Positions 35,219 to 44,373 of a stretch of DNA of 64,000 bases are shown one piece after another. The position numbers and the translations under genes were made by a program. Source of the DNA: Nocardia terrae (lineage in GTDB: Bacteria > Actinomycetota > Actinomycetes > Mycobacteriales > Mycobacteriaceae); the NCBI RefSeq assembly GCF_009760405.1, contig NZ_WRPP01000002.1, positions 992,001 to 1,056,000 of the forward strand, given 5' to 3'. How positions within the stretch are numbered: the first letter of the stretch is position 1; every line of letters begins with the position of its first letter. Under the pieces are notes generated by a model. That model worked only from the letters and a program-made list of their open reading frames with translations, was not told where the DNA came from and searched no databases.

Positions 35219-36071
35219 GCTGTTGGCCGTCGATATGGCATTCGAGAACGTCGGAAAGTTCGGTGCATGGCAGTTCTACACGCAGTTCACCCCTGAAACG
35301 GTGGCCGAGCTCGAAGGACTCGGCTACGGCGCGGTCTGGCTGGGCGGCTCGCCACCGGCGGACTGGGACGGCTACGAGCAGCTGCTGGCCGGCTCGGACT
35401 CGATCGTGGTCGGCACCAGCATCGTCAACGTGTGGGGCTCACGGCCAGAGGTCGCCGCACGGACCTACCTGCGGCTCGAGGACAAATTCCCCGGCCGGTT
35501 CCTGCTCGGTATCGGTGTCGGACACCGCGAACACACCGCCGCGTTCACCAAACCCTATGACGCGCTGATGAATTACCTCGATGTGCTCGACGCCCACGGC
35601 GTCCCCCAGCAGGGACGCGCGCTGGCGGCGCTGGGTCCGCGGGTGGCCAGGCTCGCACGCGAGCGCACCGCCGGGGCACTGCCGTATCTGACCGTGCCCG
35701 AGCACACCGCCGAGGTGCGCGGCATTCTCGGCCCGGACGCGCTGCTGGCCGTCGAGCACAAGGTGGTCCTCGACCAGGACGCCCAGCGGGCGCGTGCGGC
35801 CGGCCGCGAGAAGGCCGGCTACTACCTGGGCCTGGTCAACTATGTGAACAACCTGGGCCGCTTCGGTTTCGACACCGACGATCTGACCCAGCCCGGCAGC
35901 GACCGCCTCATCGACGCCGTGGTCGCCCACGGCAGCGCCGACCAGATCGCCGACCGGCTCGCCGAGCATGTGCGCGCGGGCGCGGATCACGTCGCCGCGC
36001 AGGTCATCAGCGAGGACTACCTGTCGGTGCTGCGCACGCTGGCGCCCCTGCTGGCGGAACGGCTGAACTGA
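35202..36071 (+). CDS. LLM-class F420-dependent oxidoreductase
   Basis: This 289-aa TIM-barrel protein of the luciferase-like monooxygenase class has an N-terminal YTQFTPETVAELEGLGYGAVWLGGSP, GTSIVNVWGSRPEVAARTY and FLLGIGVGHRE, matching the actinobacterial F420 subfamily. It probably uses F420 rather than FMN. Its start overlaps the HxlR gene by 17 bp, so the two are in one operon. Its 3' end lies 7 bp from the repaired end of the YdeI pseudogene. Confidence 0.87.
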   Translation: MPTDHELLAVDMAFENVGKFGAWQFYTQFTPETVAELEGLGYGAVWLGGSPPADWDGYEQLLAGSDSIVVGTSIVNVWGSRPEVAARTYLRLEDKFPGRFLLGIGVGHREHTAAFTKPYDALMNYLDVLDAHGVPQQGRALAALGPRVARLARERTAGALPYLTVPEHTAEVRGILGPDALLAVEHKVVLDQDAQRARAAGREKAGYYLGLVNYVNNLGRFGFDTDDLTQPGSDRLIDAVVAHGSADQIADRLAEHVRAGADHVAAQVISEDYLSVLRTLAPLLAERLN

Positions 36072-36078
36072 GCCGGTT

Positions 36079-36628
36079 TCACCGGGTTTCGAGGCCCTCG
36101 AGCGCCTTCCGTAGTCGTGAAGCCCGGGTATTCGGGGTGCGTGCGCGGTACAGCTCCAGCGCGATCGCGTACTGGCTGGTCCGGTCCAGGGCGTGGTAGG
36201 CACGCTTTCGCGTGCGGGTGCGCCGCGAGCGCGGCGGCCAGATCCTCGGGCACGGTGAACGCGGACTGTGAGGGATAGGCCGCCGCCCAGCGTCCGTCGG
36301 CGCGGGCGGCGGCCACCTCGGCCAGACCGGGCTCGCGCATGCGCCCGGCCGCGGTCAGGGCCGCGACCTTGTCGACATTGACCTGCGACCATTGGCTGCG
36401 CGGGCGGCGCGGCACATACTTCTGCAGATAGTGTCCGGCGTCGAAACCCTTGCGCTGCCCCGAGATCCAGCCCCAGCACAATCCGACATCGACCGCCTCG
36501 TCCTCGCTCAGCGACGCGATGCCCGAACCCTTCTTGGCCATCAGGATCCACAGCCCTTCCGGGCGTGCGTGATCGGCCTCGAGCCAGGTGTCGAAGGCGG
36601 CCGCGTTGGTGAAGAACACCGGATCCAT
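36079..36628 (-). pseudogene. YdeI/OmpD-associated family protein, frameshifted
   Basis: Residues 1 to about 140 (MDPVFFTNAAAFDTWLEADH, LCWGWISGQRKGFDAGHYLQ) match the YdeI family. After AAALAAHPHA (36201-36215) the frame becomes nonsense. A shift of two bases restores a typical family ending, ALDRTSQYAIALELYRARTP, that stops at 36079. A loss of two bases in a GCGCGA-like run is the simplest cause. It is either a true pseudogene or a sequencing error. Confidence 0.7.
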
Positions 36629-36734
36629 GCCCTCATGGTGGCAGAGGCCACCGACAACCCGACCGCACCCCACCGGGCGAAAATTGTCCCAGACACACCT
36701 TGTTCGTGGGGTGTGCCGCGGTTACCGTGAATCG

Positions 36735-37973
36735 ATGACGACCTCCAGCTCCGCCGCCGCTGCCGGACTGCCCACCGGGGTGAGCGGTTTCGCCGACCCC
36801 CGATTCGCCTCCGCCGTACGCACTTTCGCCCGAATCTTCGCCAACCGCGCCACCAACGGCGGCGCCCTGGCGGTCTACCGGCACGGCGAACCGGTCGTCG
36901 ATGTCTGGGCCGGCGCCTCCGACACCGCCGGCACGCCCTGGAGCGCCGACACCGGCGCCATGATCTACTCCGCCTCCAAAGGTGTCTCGGCCACCGTCCT
37001 GCACCGCCTGGCCGACCGCGGCATGCTCGACTACGCCGCCCCCGTCGCGCAGTACTGGCCCGAATTCGGCGCAGGCGGCAAATCCGCGATCACCGTCGCC
37101 GAGCTGCTCAGCCACCGCGCCGGCCTGTCGGCCCTGCCCGCCACCACCGCCGCGGAGGTCCTCGACCACGAACTCATGGAAAACCGGTTGGCCGCCGCGA
37201 AACCCGACCACCTGCTGGGCAGGCCGATCTACCACGCGCTGACCATCGGCTGGCTCATGACCGGACTGGCCCGCGCCATCACCGGCCGCGACATGGCCGC
37301 GCTCTACCGCAGCGAGATCGCCGAACCCCTCGGCGTCGACGGCATCCACCTGGGCGCCCCGCCCGCCGGAGCCCGCACCCTGGGCGCGGACCTGGTCGGC
37401 TCGGTGAAAACCCTTGCCGAACGCGACATCCCGGCACCGGTGGCCACCCTCGTCCCGCGCTTGCCCCGCCTGCTGCGCGACCCGTTGTCCTCGATCTACG
37501 TCCCCGGCCTGGAATCGATCTTCCGCGGAACCAACCCCGCCATCCTCGACACCGCCCTGCCCGCCGGCAACGCCGTGTGCACCGCGCGCGCCCTGGCCCG
37601 GATGTACAGCGCGCTGGCCTGCGACGGATACGTCGACGGCCGCCCGTTCCTGTCCCCGGCGACCGTGCGCGAACTCGAACGCGTGCGCACCTACCGCATC
37701 GACCACTCACTGCTGGTCCCGTTCTGGCACTTGGGCTATCACAGCCTGCCCGCCGCCCGCGCCCCCCGCGGCTACGGCCACATGGGCGCCTTCGGCTCCA
37801 CCGGCTGGGTCGACCCGGTCTCGGGCATCTCCGTCGGCTTCGTCCACAACCGCATGGCCCTGGGGTGGAGCCTGCTCGACCAAACCTTCGCCGTCCCGCT
37901 GCTGCACCTGATCCTGCGCGCGGCCCGCGTGCCCGCCCGCGAAATCGAACGCCGCACCGTCGGAGCCGCCTGA
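36735..37973 (+). CDS. Serine hydrolase of the beta-lactamase/EstB family
   Basis: This 412-aa protein has the active-site SxxK motif SASK at residues 79-82, followed by LADRGMLDYAAPVAQYWPEFG with the conserved Tyr and LLSHRAGLSAL, as in class C beta-lactamase-like esterases. No signal peptide is visible, which fits an intracellular esterase of the mycobacterial LipE/LipD type. The ATG lies six bases after TACCGT, so it is leaderless-like. The natural ester is unknown. Confidence 0.88.
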   Translation: MTTSSSAAAAGLPTGVSGFADPRFASAVRTFARIFANRATNGGALAVYRHGEPVVDVWAGASDTAGTPWSADTGAMIYSASKGVSATVLHRLADRGMLDYAAPVAQYWPEFGAGGKSAITVAELLSHRAGLSALPATTAAEVLDHELMENRLAAAKPDHLLGRPIYHALTIGWLMTGLARAITGRDMAALYRSEIAEPLGVDGIHLGAPPAGARTLGADLVGSVKTLAERDIPAPVATLVPRLPRLLRDPLSSIYVPGLESIFRGTNPAILDTALPAGNAVCTARALARMYSALACDGYVDGRPFLSPATVRELERVRTYRIDHSLLVPFWHLGYHSLPAARAPRGYGHMGAFGSTGWVDPVSGISVGFVHNRMALGWSLLDQTFAVPLLHLILRAARVPAREIERRTVGAA

Positions 37974-37989
37974 CCTGTGCGGTACACCG

Positions 37990-39837
37990 TCACAGCGGCC
38001 GGACCTCCTCGATGGTGCCGGTCTGCTCGTCGCCACCGCCGTCGCGGCCGAAGACGCCGGGCCGCAGCGGACTCGGGCCGATCAGATCATCGATCGTGGT
38101 ACGGGACTGCGGCCCGCGGACCGCGGCCAGGGCCCGCTCGACCGCGTCGGCGTGTTCGCCGGTCCACCAGGGATCGGTTCTGATCAGCACGGGCGGTGTG
38201 CCCGCGGCGAACAACACCGCCCGCCCCCGCGGCAACGACCGCAGTTCGGAGACCCCGAGAGTGTGCTCGGCCGAGATCGCGGTCGAATAGCCGAAACCCT
38301 TGGTCGACAACGACACCGTGCGCGAGTGCACCTCGTGGGTTCCGATCCCTTCGACCCGCTCACGCAGGAACGGCACATCGTCGACACCGCCGCCGATCAC
38401 CTTCACCGTGGCCGCCGACCACAATTCGCTCATCCCGCCGTGCCCCCAGCAGCGCACGCCCTGCGCCCAGGACTGCAACACGGTCATCAGGATGATCCCG
38501 TGTGCACCCAGCGCGCTGTATCGCTGCGGAAGATCGTTCCAGGCCACCACGTTCGCGGCATCGTCGAACACCGCGAGCAACGGAATCGGCAACCGGGCAC
38601 GAGGACTGTGCGCGGCCTTGCGGATCGCGACCTCGAGGACGGCTTCGGTGAGCGCGCTGACCAACGGCGCCGCCGACGAACGGCCCGCCACCGACAGCGA
38701 ATACAGCGTCCCGTTCCGCTCGAGCAGATCCAGTTCGTCGAACCGTATCCGGTTTCCGCCAGCGGTCACCCACGGATGGACCTCGGGGAACTTCAGACAG
38801 CGGATCATCCGTGTGGCATGGGCGAAAACCCGGTCGCGACGCCACGGATCAGCGTTGTAGAGCGCGGCCAGCCCACTGGCCGCACGATGGTGCTCGTAGC
38901 GGCGCAGGATTTCCACCGGCTCGGTATCGATCTGATTGGCCGCCCATTCCCACGCCTGCAGGATCGATCGGCAATCCACCGACGCCGCCAGGAACAAGGC
39001 CGCCAGCAGCTCCTCGGCGTCCAGGTCCAGGTGGTCACGATCGTCGATACCGGTCAGCGCGTCGGCGAAATGGCCCGCCAGCTGGGTGGCCCGCACCAGA
39101 CTGCGATCGACCCAGGCCATCGGATCCCAATACCAGTCCGGCGGCTCGTCACCGGCGATACCTTGGGGATCGAACACCAACACCGGATTGCCCTCGGCCG
39201 CGCGCACATCCCGGGTCGCGTCGACGACATCGCGGTGGGAGGCCGTCACGATGACCGGTCCCACCGCATCGAGGATGGCCGGAATCACCCGGCACGCCGA
39301 CTTGCCCTGCCGCGGGCCCCAGATATCGAGGTGGAGGTCGGCATAGGAGCCGAACAGCGGTTCACCATCGGCGACAGCCGTGCCGATCGCGATGCCCGGC
39401 ACCGCGACCGTGCGCGGCCGCCCCGGCGACCGCAACGAATGGACCGGGACATCCAGTGCCCGGGCCACTTCCGTGACCCCGGCCGCGGTGAAGGGTCGCA
39501 GGGCCTTGCCGGTTCCCATGAACCCGGCCTTGGCATCGATGCTGTGGCGCGCGCGTGCCCGCCGCGCACCGGTCACCGCGCGGACCACGAGCCCGACTCC
39601 GATCAGCGTGGCCAGCCCGGCCACGACCCCGGTGGCGGCACCCGGCCAGCGCAACTGCCCGCTCCACAGCTCACCGAGCAACGTGATCGGATCGGCAGGC
39701 ACGTGCTGTCGTTGCGGTGACCTCGCGTTGCCCAGGTGCACGGCCACGACGACGATGCCCGCCGCGACCGCGATCCAGATCAGTCCACGCAGGAACCACG
39801 TGATCTCCGCGTCCTGCCTGCGCCGCACCTTCACCAT
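37990..39837 (-). CDS. VirD4/TraD-like conjugative coupling ATPase (orphan)
   Basis: This 615-aa protein has two N-terminal membrane helices (about residues 15-34 and 66-88), an AAA+ core with Walker A DIWGPRQGKS (174-180), Walker B LLAVFDDAANV, and the TraM-recognition-like C-terminal region. VirD4 proteins couple DNA or protein substrates to type IV secretion. The ATG at 39837 has GGGGGG upstream. No relaxase, VirB4 or other conjugation gene is nearby, so this is a solitary coupling protein. Such isolated copies occur in actinomycete chromosomes. Confidence 0.82.
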   Translation of the reverse strand: MVKVRRRQDAEITWFLRGLIWIAVAAGIVVVAVHLGNARSPQRQHVPADPITLLGELWSGQLRWPGAATGVVAGLATLIGVGLVVRAVTGARRARARHSIDAKAGFMGTGKALRPFTAAGVTEVARALDVPVHSLRSPGRPRTVAVPGIAIGTAVADGEPLFGSYADLHLDIWGPRQGKSACRVIPAILDAVGPVIVTASHRDVVDATRDVRAAEGNPVLVFDPQGIAGDEPPDWYWDPMAWVDRSLVRATQLAGHFADALTGIDDRDHLDLDAEELLAALFLAASVDCRSILQAWEWAANQIDTEPVEILRRYEHHRAASGLAALYNADPWRRDRVFAHATRMIRCLKFPEVHPWVTAGGNRIRFDELDLLERNGTLYSLSVAGRSSAAPLVSALTEAVLEVAIRKAAHSPRARLPIPLLAVFDDAANVVAWNDLPQRYSALGAHGIILMTVLQSWAQGVRCWGHGGMSELWSAATVKVIGGGVDDVPFLRERVEGIGTHEVHSRTVSLSTKGFGYSTAISAEHTLGVSELRSLPRGRAVLFAAGTPPVLIRTDPWWTGEHADAVERALAAVRGPQSRTTIDDLIGPSPLRPGVFGRDGGGDEQTGTIEEVRPL

Positions 39838-39939
39838 GACGATCCCCCCTTCGAACATGCTTCGAATACAGGGTGCCAACGCCGGTCGGTGATCGCCAGT
39901 GGACCGGGGTATCGGAACGGACAAGCTTGCGGCGCAGCG

Positions 39940-41007
39940 TTATTCGCCGCCGGTGTCCTTACGGGCCTTGGAAGGCTGCACGCGCGCGGGCTCATTGGGC
40001 ATCTTCGGATAGACCGGGGGCCAGGGGGCATCCATGAGGCCCGCGGCGATGTCCTTGTCCGACATCTCCAGCAGCGGGGCGATCGACTGCGGGGTGCGGT
40101 CGGCCCACGGGTCGCCCAACTCGGCGACGCGGGCGGGCACCGTGGCGATGGTCAGCTCGTCGGGCACGATCGCATCCAGCGCCTCCCAGGAGATCGGGGT
40201 CGAGACCTGTGCGCCGACCTTCGGGCGCACACACCAGGCACCGAAAACCGTTTTGTGGGGGGCGTTCTGGTTGAAGTCGACGAACACCCGGGAACCGCGC
40301 TCTTCCTTCCACCAGGCCGCGGTGATCTCGTCGGGGTGGCGGCGTTCGAGTTCGCGGGCCAGCGCCACCGCGGCCGCACGGACCTGGTAGCCGTCCCAAT
40401 TCGGTTGCAGCAGAGCGTAAATGTGCAGGCCGCGTGAGCCGGAGGTTTTGACGCGGGCGTCGATGCCCAGCTCGGCGCACAATTCGCGCACCCGGAAGGC
40501 GGCCGCGCGCAGATCCTCGAAGCTGATGCCGGGGGAGGGGTCCAGATCGATGCGCAGCTCGTCGGTGACCCCGGTGGGCGGCAGCACGTTTCCGGCCGCG
40601 TCGTGCACCGGCGGGAAGGTGGAGGCGGCCTCGGCGCCGGCGTGGGTGGGCCAGACGTGGAAACCCAAGCAGCCCAGGTTGACCGCCCACAGGATGTGCG
40701 CCATGTCGACCGCGACCAGGGCGTCGGACTCGGTGCCGTTGGGGGTGGACACGACCGTGGTCTGCAGCCAGTCCGGCACCGATTTGGGCACCCGCTTCTG
40801 GAACCAGGATTTGCCCGAGGCCCCGTCGGGGTAGCGTTCGAGCAGCACCGGGCGACCGCCGATGGTCCGCATGATCGGATCGGCCACGGCCAGATAGTAA
40901 TTCACCAGATCGAGCTTGGTTTCCTCGCGTTTGGTGAAGTAGACCTTGCCCGGATTGCTGATCGTGACCGTGTGCCCGGCCACCGCGAGATCCAGCGAAT
41001 CACTCAC
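39940..41007 (-). CDS. LigD-type NHEJ polymerase/primase domain protein
   Basis: This 355-aa protein is the AEP polymerase domain of LigD standing alone. The metal-binding pair is in LRIDLDPSPG (Asp154 and Asp156), with NYYLAVADPIMRTIGGRP, YPDGASGKSWFQKRVP and GLHIYALLQP also conserved. It fills and extends broken DNA ends during non-homologous end joining. The GTG start overlaps the stop of the ligase gene (GTGA), so the two are co-translated. Confidence 0.92.
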   Translation of the reverse strand: MSDSLDLAVAGHTVTISNPGKVYFTKREETKLDLVNYYLAVADPIMRTIGGRPVLLERYPDGASGKSWFQKRVPKSVPDWLQTTVVSTPNGTESDALVAVDMAHILWAVNLGCLGFHVWPTHAGAEAASTFPPVHDAAGNVLPPTGVTDELRIDLDPSPGISFEDLRAAAFRVRELCAELGIDARVKTSGSRGLHIYALLQPNWDGYQVRAAAVALARELERRHPDEITAAWWKEERGSRVFVDFNQNAPHKTVFGAWCVRPKVGAQVSTPISWEALDAIVPDELTIATVPARVAELGDPWADRTPQSIAPLLEMSDKDIAAGLMDAPWPPVYPKMPNEPARVQPSKARKDTGGE

Positions 41008-42095
41008 CGCGCGGACCCTTTCGCCTCGGCGAAGATATCGGCCAGCTCGGCCGGGGCGACCTCGTCGAGCTGGGCGTAGGTGCACGACTCGGGAGTGCGG
41101 TCGGTGCGGAAGCGCACCAACCGGCCGCCGTGGCGCAACCGCCCGGCCATCACATGCTCATAGCGCACCTCGGCCACCAGCTCCGGACGCAACGCCTCCC
41201 ACGACAGATCCTTGCCGCCGGTCCAGCGGCTCACCCCGCCGGGCATCTTCCCGTCGGCCTTGGCCTGCGCGGCCGCATCGGCCCACGAACGCCACGGATG
41301 ATTCTCGAGGGCGCCCGCGCGCAACGGTTCCAGCTCCTCGACCAGCTCCTTGCGCCGCGCGGCGGTGAAACTCGACGCCACCCCCACATGGTGGAGGTTG
41401 CCCTCCTCGTCGAACAGCCCCAGCAGCAGTGAACCCACCCCCTGGCCGTCCTTGTGCCAGCGGAATCCGGCGATCACACAGTCGGCGGTGCGCTCGTGCT
41501 TGATCTTGAGCATCACGCGTTTGTCCTGCAGATACGGCAGATCCGACGCCTTGGCCATCACCCCGTCGAACCCGGCGCCCTCGAAGCGGGTGAACCAGTC
41601 CGCGGCGGTGTCGGCATCGCCGGTGATCGGGGTCAGGTGCGCGCGCGAAAACCGGCCGTCGAGCACCGATTCCAGTATCCGTCGCCGTTCGGCGAAGGGC
41701 CGGTCGGTCAGATCCTCCTCGCCCAGGGCCAGCAGATCGAAGCCGACGAAGCTGGCCGGAGTCTCCTCGGCCAGCTTCGCCACCCGGGAGGCGGCCGGAT
41801 GCAGCCGGTTCTGCAGGGTGTCGAAATCCAGTCCGTTCTCGGTGACGACGACGATCTCCCCGTCCACCACGCACTTCTGCGGCAGCGCCGCGCCCAGTAG
41901 TTCCACCAGTTCGGGGAAATACCGGGTCAGCGGCCGATCGTTGCGCGACCCCAGTTCGATCTCGTTGCCGTCACGAAAAACGATGCAGCGGAAGCCATCC
42001 CATTTCGGCTCGTACAGTAGCCCCGGTTCGCGGGGCAGTTCGGAGACCGATTTGGCCAGCATCGGTTTCACCGGCGGCATGACGGGCAGTTGCAC
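41004..42095 (-). CDS. ATP-dependent DNA ligase (LigC-like)
   Basis: This 363-aa ligase has the adenylation motif YEPKWDGFR with Lys31 as the nucleophile, GSRNDRPLTRYFPE, VVDGEIVVV (motif III-like) and the OB domain with a GVSRWTGGKDLSWEAL element. The size is close to mycobacterial LigC (358 aa). AGGAGG precedes the ATG. It seals nicks or ends, and pairing with the polymerase gene indicates an end-joining or base-excision backup role. Confidence 0.92.
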   Translation of the reverse strand: MQLPVMPPVKPMLAKSVSELPREPGLLYEPKWDGFRCIVFRDGNEIELGSRNDRPLTRYFPELVELLGAALPQKCVVDGEIVVVTENGLDFDTLQNRLHPAASRVAKLAEETPASFVGFDLLALGEEDLTDRPFAERRRILESVLDGRFSRAHLTPITGDADTAADWFTRFEGAGFDGVMAKASDLPYLQDKRVMLKIKHERTADCVIAGFRWHKDGQGVGSLLLGLFDEEGNLHHVGVASSFTAARRKELVEELEPLRAGALENHPWRSWADAAAQAKADGKMPGGVSRWTGGKDLSWEALRPELVAEVRYEHVMAGRLRHGGRLVRFRTDRTPESCTYAQLDEVAPAELADIFAEAKGSAR

Positions 42096-42147
42096 ACGAC
42101 CTCCTGAGGTTCGCGGTGGACCCGGAACCGATCGTAATGCGAACCGG

Positions 42148-42543
42148 TCAGTTTTCCAGCCACCCGTGCTGATCCGCGAAGCTGGTGAGCCGATCCCGGA
42201 TCGTGATGATCTCCCCGGCCGTCAGCTGCGGCGACGCGTCGAGCAGCAACTCGGTGATCAACCGCCGATGCTCGGCCGCGCTCAACAGCGACGTCCCGCG
42301 ATGATCCTTGTTCTTGTGCCGGACCGCCGGGGCGTTCTGCCCCGGCACCACCGCCAAGTTGATCGCCTTGGGCCCGCGATCACCCTCGGTCACATCGAAT
42401 TCGAAAACCCGCCCCTGGCGCAGCTCGTCCTCGTCCAGCCCGATGTCGTTGACGTGCACGAACACATCCGGACCGCCGTCTTCGGGCCGAATGAACCCGA
42501 AACCCCGAGAACTATCGAACGACACCAATTTCCCGATGGACAC
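42148..42543 (-). CDS. Cold-shock domain protein with C-terminal extension
   Basis: This 131-aa protein has a cold-shock domain at residues 1-65 with RNP1-like SRGFGFIRP and RNP2-like DVFVHVND. The remaining 65 residues are charged and helical, longer than the usual 67-aa Csp. It binds single-stranded nucleic acid. The GTG at 42543 is used. It lies 52 bp upstream of the ligase gene in the same direction and might be co-transcribed with the repair genes. Confidence 0.9.
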   Translation of the reverse strand: MSIGKLVSFDSSRGFGFIRPEDGGPDVFVHVNDIGLDEDELRQGRVFEFDVTEGDRGPKAINLAVVPGQNAPAVRHKNKDHRGTSLLSAAEHRRLITELLLDASPQLTAGEIITIRDRLTSFADQHGWLEN

Positions 42544-42588
42544 CTAAACACCCGCTCCTCGTCGCCGCGTCCCTCTCAGACGGCCACT

Positions 42589-43698
42589 CTAGTCCGCGGC
42601 CTGATCATTGTTGGAAGAAAGTGCCTTTTGCAACGAATTGAAGACCGTCAAGCCTTGGCCCACCATCCCGTTGACGATCTCGGAGACCCCGTCGGGACCG
42701 TTGAGCACGGTCAGATTCGCCTTCGACAGCCCCGCCGAGGCCTGCTTGACGATCTCGGGCAACTGCTCGATCAGCAGCTGATCCAACGCGATCCGGTTGT
42801 TCGACGCCGCGGCCTCGGCCTGGATGCGCGTGCGGTCGGCCTCGGCCTCGGCCAGGATGCGCACCCGATCCGCCTCGGCCAGAGCGGGTTTGACCACCTC
42901 GGCCTGCAACTGCTGCTCACGCAGCTCGGCCTGCTTGCGCGCCTGCTCGGCCTGCGCGGCGAGCACCTCCTGCAGGGCGTTGGCCTGGGCGAGCGGACCG
43001 GCCTGCGCGGCTTCGGCATTGGCCTTGTCGATGTCGCGCTGGTACTGCGCCTTGAGGATCGCGGTCTCGCGCTGGTACTCGGCCTGCTTGCGCTGGGACT
43101 CCTGCTCGGCCTGGGCGGCGAGCTGCGCGGCGGCGGCCTGGGCGATCTGGGCGTCGCGCTGCACGGCGGCATTGTGCGGGGCCGCCAGGGCGGCGATGTA
43201 GCCGAGGTTGCCGTCGTCGATGTGCTGGATCTGGAACGAGTCCACCCACAGCCCGATATTGCTCATCTCCACCTTCGAGGCCACCAGCACCTCGTCGGCG
43301 AGCTTCTGGCGCTCGCGGATGATCTCCTCGACCGTCATCGAGCCCACGATCGAGCGCAGGTGCCCGGAGAAGATGCGCCCGGTCAGCACGCTCATCTCCC
43401 GCTCCTGCTCGGACAGGAACCGTTGGGCGGCATTGACGATCGACTGGGTGTCGTTGGCGACCTTGAACGCGATCACCGCCCGCACATCGAGCTGGATGGC
43501 CTGCTTGGTGACACAGCGTTCACCGATCTCGGCCTCGAACATCGCCAGCGACAGATACCGCACCTTGCGGAACAGCGGCACCACCCAGGTGCCGTGACCG
43601 ATGATCACCTTGAACGGCGCGCCGCCGTCCTTGCCGCCGTGGCGGCCACCGCTGACCAGCATCGCCTCGTCCGGATCGGGCACGTGGTATCCGAGCAT
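42589..43698 (-). CDS. SPFH/flotillin-like protein
   Basis: This 369-aa protein has an SPFH domain (about residues 10-190, with KQAIQLDVRAVIAFKVANDTQ and MTVEEIIRERQKLADEV) followed by a long Ala/Glu/Gln-rich coiled coil with repeated AEADR units (190-320). There is no clear membrane helix; membrane attachment would be through the N-terminal hydrophobic face. The ATG at 43698 follows GAGGGAGA. The downstream partner in transcription order is the small NfeD-like protein located upstream, a common flotillin pair. Confidence 0.87.
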   Translation of the reverse strand: MLGYHVPDPDEAMLVSGGRHGGKDGGAPFKVIIGHGTWVVPLFRKVRYLSLAMFEAEIGERCVTKQAIQLDVRAVIAFKVANDTQSIVNAAQRFLSEQEREMSVLTGRIFSGHLRSIVGSMTVEEIIRERQKLADEVLVASKVEMSNIGLWVDSFQIQHIDDGNLGYIAALAAPHNAAVQRDAQIAQAAAAQLAAQAEQESQRKQAEYQRETAILKAQYQRDIDKANAEAAQAGPLAQANALQEVLAAQAEQARKQAELREQQLQAEVVKPALAEADRVRILAEAEADRTRIQAEAAASNNRIALDQLLIEQLPEIVKQASAGLSKANLTVLNGPDGVSEIVNGMVGQGLTVFNSLQKALSSNNDQAAD

Positions 43699-43739
43699 CG
43701 CTGTCTCCCTCTTCGCGTCGGTGAAAAAGATCTCTCGAC

Positions 43740-43961
43740 CTATCGATCGCCCGGAAGGGGAATCCACGCAACAACATCGACCAGCCGCCCCGCATGCGCG
43801 GCCACCACGAGCACGGTGGCGCCGGCGGTGAGGGGTTCCTCGGCACGGGCGATGTAGAGCTCGGTTCCCCCTCGAATGGCGATGCGCACCTCGCCGAGGG
43901 ATCCCTTCCCCCGGATCGGCGAGGTCAGCGTACCGGTCAAACCCACCACGGGGTCGGTCAT
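43740..43961 (-). CDS. Small NfeD-like OB-fold protein
   Basis: This 73-aa protein starts MTDPVVGLTGTLTSPIRGKG and forms a five-strand OB-like barrel (GEVRIAIRGGTELYIARAEE, then LVVAAHAGRLVDVVAWIPLP). This is the C-terminal domain of NfeD proteins, which pair with flotillins, here without the membrane part. The longer in-frame ORF upstream has no start signal. It is first in the two-gene unit with the flotillin gene. Confidence 0.72.
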   Translation of the reverse strand: MTDPVVGLTGTLTSPIRGKGSLGEVRIAIRGGTELYIARAEEPLTAGATVLVVAAHAGRLVDVVAWIPLPGDR

Positions 43962-44373
43962 CGCGCGCGAACTCCTCGGGAAGGACTGCCTGAAAACGCC
44001 AGCGTACGCGCGTGAGCCGGGGTGATCGGCGACGCCGACACATTGCCAGAGGATTGCTACCGCTCGGTATGATCGGCTGGTCCGGCTCCCAGGCGTATCC
44101 CGCACGGCAGAGAGGACCCGCTCGTGAACACTCCTGCGAGGGTGGTGGATCCCACCGGATCCCACGGTAGAAGCGATGTGGCGCAACCGGTTCCGGGTGA
44201 TGGGCGCGCACTCGAAGCGCGCGGTCGCGCCGGTGCCCGGGACGCGGCGAACCCGCGCGAGCACGACGACGGCCGCCCCCGTGCACGGCTGCTGCGGTGG
44301 CTGCCACGATGCCGTCCCGCGCCGACATCAAAATGTGCTGGTTTCGTCACCGACCGGCTGGCAGGCTGAAGCG
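43962..44373. other. Intergenic region, 412 bp
   Basis: This is a divergent spacer between the NfeD-like and MFS genes. I see no convincing gene; open frames here have poor codon bias and no motif. A possible promoter is TTGCCA (44043) with TATGAT (44068) at a 19-bp spacing. CAGGCT at 44362-44367, six bases before the MFS GTG, resembles a leaderless -10. Confidence 0.5.

Noticed and set aside
37990..39837. Integrative conjugative element around the VirD4-like gene
   Set aside because: No relaxase, integrase, tRNA or attachment-site repeats were seen. The flanking genes look chromosomal.
41350..43857. 835-aa plus-strand ORF
   Set aside because: It is antisense to the ligase, cold-shock and flotillin genes, all of which have clear motifs. 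No start signal or family similarity was seen.
44124..44369. Small plus-strand ORF before the MFS gene
   Set aside because: Poor GC3 bias, no Shine-Dalgarno site and no recognisable motif. It was treated as part of the leader region.
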